Assembly (NCBI GenBank): GCA_964488685.1
Contig: CAZAVY010000095.1
Location: forward strand, 1-10,262
Direction of reading: 5' to 3'
Length of the DNA stretch: 10,262 nucleotides
Origin: GCA-001735895 sp964488685
GTDB taxonomy: Bacteria; Pseudomonadota; Gammaproteobacteria; GCA-001735895
How positions within the stretch are numbered: position 1 is the first letter of the stretch; each line of letters starts with the position of its first letter. The notes under the pieces are model-generated. The model was not told where the DNA came from. It saw only the letters and a list, made by a program, of their open reading frames with translations, and did not search any database. Positions 7,292 to 10,262 of this stretch are shown in pieces. Both the position numbers and the translations under genes were made by a program.

Positions 7292-8080
7292 GCATCATTT
7301 CCCAGCGAGTAACCCAGATCCATTAACCAGCGTTCGTATTTTCGTTTTTTGCTTGAGGTCAGGTCCTGTTTTGCGATCCACTCGTTGCNNNNNNNNNNNN
7401 NNNNNNNNNNNNNNNNNNNNNNNNNNNNNNNNNNGGCCGCTATCAAATTTTTCCTTGAGCCCTCTCAACGAAGGATGGGAGACCAGCTCCCAGGAAGGGC
7501 AGCGGAAAAGCCAGTTGCGCCATAAACCCATCGACTTTGAACTTAAATATTTCGGCGGCAGGTCTCCATAGGCGGCAAACAAGTCCCGGATTGAATACTC
7601 GCCAACGTTATCTCGTCTCATATAGGAGTTGCCTAGCTGCCGTACAGCTCGCTGGATTCGAAAAGAGGCGGGATTGCCGTGAATGATTTCCAGCTGAGAC
7701 TCGTCAAGAATTCCATACCACTCAATATAATCTTGCCATTTGTTGATGGATTCATTAGCGAAGTGTGATGTCTGCGCCGGATTTTGCATCGATTCGGCGC
7801 GATCCAGATTTAACTGCGCAAGGTCCCAGCGCAGCGCCTCCTCGTCCAGAATCGGGCGCCGCTCGAGTTCCTGTAACATTCCACTTGCCCTGCCCAACAG
7901 GTCTAGCGCCAGCGCTATATTCTCTCTCGATACGGCCTCCTTGACCTCCCCCAGCAAGGCTCTGAATTCGCTGTAAGAATCCCCCTTGACTGGCGTATTG
8001 AATGTCGATCCTGCGAACAACAGGAAAACCAGAGAAAAAAGTAAATTTCGTTTAGTGCTAACGCGCCGCTCGGGTTTCAT
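7288..8080 (-). CDS. Secreted helical protein of unknown function, interrupted by an assembly gap
   Basis: The start is ATG 8080, preceded by AAGG, beginning MKPERRVSTKRNLLFSLVFL, a Sec signal peptide with a basic n-region. The frame also extends upstream to a TTG at 8116, but that TTGACA looks like a promoter element. The mature part is mostly alpha-helical, with ALALDLLGRASGMLQELERR and LDLDRAES-type helices that may be tetratricopeptide-like; no family was recognised. A run of 46 N (7389-7434) lies near the 3' end. Reading straight through gives an implausible tail ending at 7295. The neighbouring frame gives NEWIAKQDLTSSKKRKYERW, then LMDLGYSLGNDA and a TGA at 7288-7290 that overlaps the next gene's GTG. 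I take that frame as correct, so the true gap must be a multiple of three. Confidence 0.78.
7389..7434. other. Assembly gap (46 N)
   Basis: Forty-six undetermined bases lie inside the 3' part of the secreted-protein gene. The length is not a multiple of three and forces a frame change relative to the best downstream frame, so it is an estimate or off by at least one base. Confidence 1.
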
Positions 8081-8089
8081 TGCTTTGCC

Positions 8090-8116
8090 TTTATATTCTA
8101 ATGAGTTGGTTGTCAA
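8090..8116 (-). promoter_or_regulatory. Possible promoter directly in front of the secreted-protein gene
   Basis: On the minus strand TTGACA (8116-8111), a perfect -35 box, is followed after 15 bases by TATAAA (8095-8090), a good -10 box. The spacer is shorter than the optimal 17. Transcription would start only a few bases before ATG 8080, giving a leaderless or nearly leaderless mRNA, yet AAGG just upstream of the ATG looks like a ribosome binding site. One of the two signals is therefore probably coincidental. Confidence 0.35.
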
Positions 8117-8350
8117 TCAGATAACTGGAAGGACTAAAGCCCGGTTGTCCTTTTAGAACGACTAGCACCTGTTCAAAAATCCATACTATTTCCCGAAACT
8201 GGTGCCTGTCAATCCGTGCAATCGATCGGCAGGTAAATAATTCCGCAAGTCTACAACAAAATCGCCACCTTCAAGGAACCCTGGCGAGTAGCGGTAGTTA
8301 GTCCGGCTGCATGCGCTTGCATGATTGAAATTTTCTTCTTTTAATTGATT
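8117..8350. other. Intergenic stretch without recognised features
   Basis: I find no open frame with coding character, no tRNA-like fold and no strong terminator. A small inverted repeat (CATGC and GCATG around a four-base centre) lies near 8310-8325. The stretch separates the secreted-protein operon from the decayed module region to its right. Confidence 0.4.
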
Positions 8351-8473
8351 TTATTCTGAAGATATAGTGAGGCTCATACCTGCATCCATTTTACTTATTA
8401 AGTAGTCTATCTTGTCTCGTCTATGTCCGGTTTCCAGTTTAAATTCTTTTGAATATTTCATTCTTGTTGTCAT
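8351..8473 (-). CDS. Possible 40-residue protein, perhaps a transposase (IS3 OrfA-type) N-terminal remnant
   Basis: On the minus strand ATG 8473 opens a 40-codon frame ending TAA at 8351. A good ribosome binding site, GAGG, lies nine bases upstream. The product begins MTTRMKYSKEFKLE; the YSKEFKLE stretch is like the first residues of many IS3-family OrfA proteins, which continue into a helix-turn-helix. Here the next residues (TGHRRDKIDYLISKMDAG) do not follow that family, so it is either a truncated insertion-sequence remnant or an unrelated small protein. No OrfB, terminal inverted repeats or target duplication were seen. The similarity is short and could be chance. Confidence 0.35.
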   Translation of the reverse strand: MTTRMKYSKEFKLETGHRRDKIDYLISKMDAGMSLTISSE

Positions 8474-8485
8474 CAATCGTTACCT

Positions 8486-8512
8486 CAGTTAAGTTTCATT
8501 ATCTCTTAACTG
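8486..8512. promoter_or_regulatory. Inverted repeat next to the ribosome binding site of the 40-residue ORF
   Basis: CAGTTAAG (8486-8493) and CTTAACTG (8505-8512) form an 8-base stem with an 11-base loop. On the minus strand the last base of the 3' arm overlaps the GAGG ribosome binding site of the 40-residue ORF. It could be a hairpin that tunes translation or an operator. Confidence 0.4.
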
Positions 8513-8532
8513 GGTGGTATCAATCTATTGGA

Positions 8533-8768
8533 TCATGTCACTTTATAATGGTGCTGATTTTCGATCCGGGTCATGGTCAGGATGCCTACGGCCGTCATTC
8601 GGTCCAGTTCCTTTTTTTGGTATGCACACCCATGCCGGTTATTCGTAAGATCTGATTGACGAAAAAGCTCTGGTCCGGGCGGCCATATAATAACCCCAGC
8701 ACTTTTTTCTGGGTTATGGAGAACAGAGCATCGCCTAAGCGGCTAACTGAATTGGTCTTTGCATTCAT
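8533..8768 (-). pseudogene. Frameshifted winged-helix domain of a nucleotidyltransferase-type antitoxin/regulator
   Basis: From ATG 8768 (with GGAG upstream) the frame encodes LGDALFSITQKKVLGLLYG, then RPDQSFFVNQILRITGMG. This is the N-terminal winged helix-turn-helix found in front of DNA polymerase beta-type (MNT-like) nucleotidyltransferase domains (typically LFSKTQQRVLGLLFGQPDRSFY). The frame runs out at 8595, but in the neighbouring frame after the A7 run (8612-8618) the sequence reads ELDRMTAVGILTMTRIENQH, then HYKV and a stop at 8533-8535. That is the expected second half of the winged helix (RELERL..AGLLTVTR.GNQKHY). One inserted base would restore the domain. The catalytic nucleotidyltransferase domain that normally follows is absent. 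The frame also extends upstream to 8936, but those residues are not recognisable. Confidence 0.65.
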
Positions 8769-8941
8769 AATTTTAGGCTCTCCAGAAAATTTCTTGGATA
8801 GCATAGATCGAATCAATTCATTAAGCGGTTGATTTATACTCATAATATTGAAATCAGGACGGGTATCTTTCCCGACATCAGTTCTGAAGACAGAGTAAAA
8901 CAGCCCGTATCTGTCCGCAAGCACATGATTTCTCACGCATA

Positions 8942-8970
8942 CGTCATGCCGGCGTATGCCGGGATCCAGG
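8942..8970 (+). repeat. Hairpin repeat, left copy bounding the GIY-YIG remnant
   Basis: The 29 bases start CGTCATGCCGGCGTATGCC and end GGGATCCAGG. CCGGC (8949-8953) and GCCGG (8958-8962) pair around a GTAT loop, with AT/AT closing further out. This is the proteobacterial CGTCATNCCNGC..GCNGGNATCCAG dispersed repeat family. A copy in opposite orientation lies at 9317-9346. Confidence 0.8.
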
Positions 8971-9005
8971 GATAGTAGCAGGGCGCTGATAGGGAACGAT
9001 AACCG

Positions 9006-9300
9006 TGGGTATATAGGCTCGCGAGTAAACCAAACGGAACTCTATATCAAGGGTGTGACTTCGAATTGGTTGAAACGAGTTCGGGAACACAAAAATAATC
9101 CAGTTGAGGGCTTTACCAACCAGTATGGTGTGCATACCTTGGTCTGGTATGAGCGACACAATACGATGGATTTAGCTATCCAACGAGAAAAGGCTATCAA
9201 AAATTGGAAACGGGCCTGGAAATTGAAGGTGATTGAAAAGATGAATTCACATTGGCATGAATGTATTCTGATCGGCTATGAAGCATGTATTTTAACTTGA
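9006..9300 (+). pseudogene. Broken GIY-YIG nuclease gene (single-domain, YhbQ/UPF0213-like)
   Basis: The main frame (from 9040) encodes LYIKGVTSNWLKRVREHKNN, then VEGFTNQYGVHTLVWYE, AIQREKAIKNWKRAWKLKVI and EKMNSHW. This is the small GIY-YIG family whose usual form is VYILASK.NGTLYIGVTS(N/D)L..RV.EHK...EGFT..Y....LVYYE....A..REK.IK.W.R.WK. The Arg and Glu of the catalytic core are present. The 5' end is broken: the expected VYILASKPNGTLY appears as VYRLASKPNGTLY in another frame (9009-9047), preceded by an in-frame TAA at 9000. The YIG motif carries an extra codon (YIKG). The nominal ATG at 8956 falls in the loop of the flanking repeat hairpin and is not a real start. In life the family cuts DNA with a single GIY-YIG domain; this copy is probably inactive. 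Confidence 0.75.
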
Positions 9301-9316
9301 ACTCATCTTCGAAGAA

Positions 9317-9346
9317 CCTGGATTTCGGCATGCGCCGGAATGATGG
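9317..9346 (-). repeat. Hairpin repeat, right (inverted) copy bounding the GIY-YIG remnant
   Basis: CCTGGATTTCGGCATGCGCC followed by GGAATGATGG is the reverse-orientation partner of the copy at 8942-8970: over 29 positions it differs from that copy's reverse complement at about five. CGGC and GCCG pair around an ATGC loop. With the left copy it encloses about 400 bases holding only the GIY-YIG gene remnant. Confidence 0.75.
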
Positions 9347-9428
9347 ATTTGAGGATATTTACCCACTAATTTTTCCGATGAGCCATAATTTATGTATTAT
9401 CGTTCATAAAATATGAATTACCATCCAG

Positions 9429-9725
9429 GTGCAAACTGGGCTTCGTAGCGCACTTTCACTGGCGCAGGCTCTATCGAATATAATGCTGAAACTGGGGCCA
9501 AAAGGGGTGAAATCGAACCACCGATACGAGGATTTTCAAATTGACGACCAGCTTATATATCTTTACGCATCAACAACGTCTGGGGCGTCCATTGCGGGAC
9601 ATTGCACTACGAAGCATGGCAATGCACAACTAATCCCCGCAAAACTCGATGTGGTGGAAGCGGGTTATACGAGTGTCTCCACACGTCAAAGCCTATACAC
9701 ACACCAGAAGCTACGCATAAATTAG
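9429..9725 (+). CDS. Doubtful ORF, unrecognised
   Basis: A 98-codon frame opens at GTG 9429; ATG 9483 is an internal alternative. Neither start has a ribosome binding site. The product shows no signal peptide, membrane segment or motif that I recognise. It may be the remnant of a gene or a chance frame. Its stop overlaps the first operator-like palindrome of the hipB-like gene. Confidence 0.22.
   Translation: MQTGLRSALSLAQALSNIMLKLGPKGVKSNHRYEDFQIDDQLIYLYASTTSGASIAGHCTTKHGNAQLIPAKLDVVEAGYTSVSTRQSLYTHQKLRIN
9592..9642. repeat. Nested inverted repeats inside the doubtful ORF
   Basis: TTGCGGG (9592-9598) pairs with CCCGCAA (9636-9642), and inside it CATTGC (9600-9605) pairs with GCAATG (9619-9624). 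The inner hairpin is off-centre. No matching attachment-site or RNA family was recognised. Confidence 0.35.
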
Positions 9726-9736
9726 CTCTTAAGAGC
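9725..9736. promoter_or_regulatory. Operator-like palindrome 1 upstream of the hipB-like gene
   Basis: GCTCTTAAGAGC is a perfect 12-base palindrome. The same core recurs imperfectly at 9803-9814 and 9834-9845, so the three are probably binding sites of the repressor encoded just downstream, as is usual for autoregulated antitoxins. Confidence 0.55.
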
Positions 9737-9776
9737 GTCTTAAACGATCCTAATTGCTATTGAGAGCTTATTAGTC

Positions 9777-9805
9777 TTGCTCTGTTTCGAAAAAATTTAT
9801 ATGCT
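9777..9805 (+). promoter_or_regulatory. Weak candidate promoter of the hipB-like gene
   Basis: TTGCTC (9777-9782) and TATGCT (9800-9805) are separated by 17 bases. Each matches the consensus only partly. The -10 candidate overlaps operator-like site 2, which would fit autorepression. Confidence 0.3.
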
Positions 9806-9814
9806 CTTAAGCGC
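9803..9814. promoter_or_regulatory. Operator-like site 2 upstream of the hipB-like gene
   Basis: GCTCTTAAGCGC shares the CTTAAG core and left arm of site 1. Its centre is 78 bases from site 1 and 31 bases (about three helical turns) from site 3. Confidence 0.5.
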
Positions 9815-9833
9815 AAAATAAACGGCACAAGAC

Positions 9834-9845
9834 ACCCTTAAGAGC
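9834..9845. promoter_or_regulatory. Operator-like site 3 overlapping the ribosome binding region of the hipB-like gene
   Basis: ACCCTTAAGAGC keeps the CTTAAGAGC half of site 1. It ends two bases before the ATG at 9848, so bound repressor would cover the start region. Confidence 0.5.
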
Positions 9846-9847
9846 AG

Positions 9848-10189
9848 ATGACGGCAAAAAATACACTGACGCAGACCCCGCCCTATCCCGTTGAACAGGC
9901 GATAAAACACCTGGGTGTGAACCTCCGTACGGCGAGGCTACGCCGCAATCTAACCATCGAGGAGGTGGCCAGGAAGATCGGGACGGGCCCGCGCGCAGTA
10001 TCAGACGCCGAGCAGGGCAAGATATCAACGGGGATTGCTGTCTATACCGCCCTACTCTGGGTCTATGATCTGCTAAAACCCATGAGTGATCTGGCCGACC
10101 CTGGCCGTGATGATGAGGGCCTTGCTCTGTCGATGCGTCGCAAACGTGCCCGTGCCGGTTCCCCCGATGAGCTCGACAATGACTTCTGA
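9848..10189 (+). CDS. HipB-like helix-turn-helix antitoxin/repressor
   Basis: The protein has 113 residues. Residues about 21-75 are a Cro/C1 (Xre)-type DNA-binding domain: LGVNLRTARLRRNLTIEEVA, then KIGTGPRAVSDAEQGKIS with helix 2 near 36-44 and the recognition helix near 47-55. The tail (WVYDLLKPMSDLADPGRDDE, then GLALSMRRKRAR and the terminal LDNDF) is typical of HipB-like proteins encoded in front of HipA-family toxin kinases. Such proteins bind their own operators, repress the operon and neutralise HipA. Three CTTAAG-centred sites upstream fit autoregulation. The start ATG 9848 has only a weak AAGAG upstream. The gene looks intact. A toxin gene should follow, but only 73 bases remain and they do not read as HipA. 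HTH assignment is firm; HipB subfamily is likely. Confidence 0.82.
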   Translation: MTAKNTLTQTPPYPVEQAIKHLGVNLRTARLRRNLTIEEVARKIGTGPRAVSDAEQGKISTGIAVYTALLWVYDLLKPMSDLADPGRDDEGLALSMRRKRARAGSPDELDNDF

Positions 10190-10262
10190 GAACAAGCCGG
10201 GGATATGGGGGTCACCCATTAGGCAAATTGTCAATCGAAAGCACAAAAATATTCTCCTGAAG
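10179..10262 (+). CDS. Partial frame overlapping hipB stop; would-be hipA start, not recognisable
   Basis: ATG 10179 lies inside the last codons of the hipB-like gene (11-base overlap, as is common for hipB-hipA) and the frame stays open for 28 codons to the window edge. MTSENK is a plausible beginning, but the next residues (PGIWGSPIRQIVNRKHKNIL) do not resemble the start of HipA (usually hydrophobic V.VYI..PG-like strands). Either the toxin gene has been disrupted after a few codons, or the frame is chance. A short inverted repeat ATGGG/CCCAT lies at 10205-10219. Confidence 0.3.
   Translation, partial: MTSENKPGIWGSPIRQIVNRKHKNILLK

Noticed and set aside
8449..8655. Plus-strand 68-residue ORF
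   Set aside because: It is antisense to the winged-helix remnant, whose two halves match a known family.
8956..9005. Start of the GIY-YIG ORF at ATG 8956
   Set aside because: The ATG lies in the hairpin loop of the flanking repeat and the residues before 9040 do not match the family in that frame.
1..10262. CRISPR array, tRNA or rRNA genes
   Set aside because: I saw no regularly spaced direct repeats and no tRNA-like or rRNA-like sequence on either strand.

Overview
The window looks like an accessory stretch of a gammaproteobacterial (or closely related proteobacterial) chromosome from a draft or metagenomic assembly. The reasons are the OmpA-type peptidoglycan-binding protein, Sec signal peptides of Gram-negative type, dispersed CGTCATGCC..GGCATGACG-type hairpin repeats, HipB-like and Fic-like sequences, moderate base composition, and a 46-base N run at 7389-7434. 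The lineage is an inference; there is no rRNA or housekeeping gene to fix it.

Layout. 1-252 holds no convincing gene. 253-2808 and 2823-3449 (+) form a tight two-gene envelope unit: an 851-residue multi-pass membrane protein with a long coiled coil and a beta-rich, possibly AIM24-like C-terminus, followed by a membrane-anchored OmpA-family protein. Three minus-strand blocks follow: a secreted protein of unknown function (3554-4267), a large soluble protein of unknown function with a ParS/MbcA-like tail (4451-5878), and a decayed N-terminal fragment of a Fic-domain protein (5997-6420). Next comes a translationally coupled minus-strand pair, a secreted helical protein (7288-8080, containing the N gap) and a signal-peptide/beta-domain/three-helix membrane protein (6464-7291). 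From 8117 to the end the DNA is mostly decayed accessory material: a possible 40-residue ORF, a frameshifted winged-helix fragment of a nucleotidyltransferase-type antitoxin gene, a broken GIY-YIG nuclease gene enclosed by inverted copies of a hairpin repeat, a doubtful ORF, and an apparently intact HipB-like repressor with three CTTAAG-centred operator-like sites. The reading frame overlapping the hipB stop does not look like HipA in the part visible.

How it fits together. The left part encodes envelope proteins that are likely to act in or across the inner membrane and periplasm, with one peptidoglycan anchor. The right part is a graveyard of small mobile or toxin-antitoxin-type modules (Fic, wHTH-nucleotidyltransferase, GIY-YIG, HipB). 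Two of the broken genes are broken at 7-base homopolymers, and the N gap has a length that puts its gene out of frame, so some of the apparent decay may be sequencing or assembly error. The best candidates for undescribed biology are the 253-3449 pair and the repeat-bounded GIY-YIG unit at 8942-9346.
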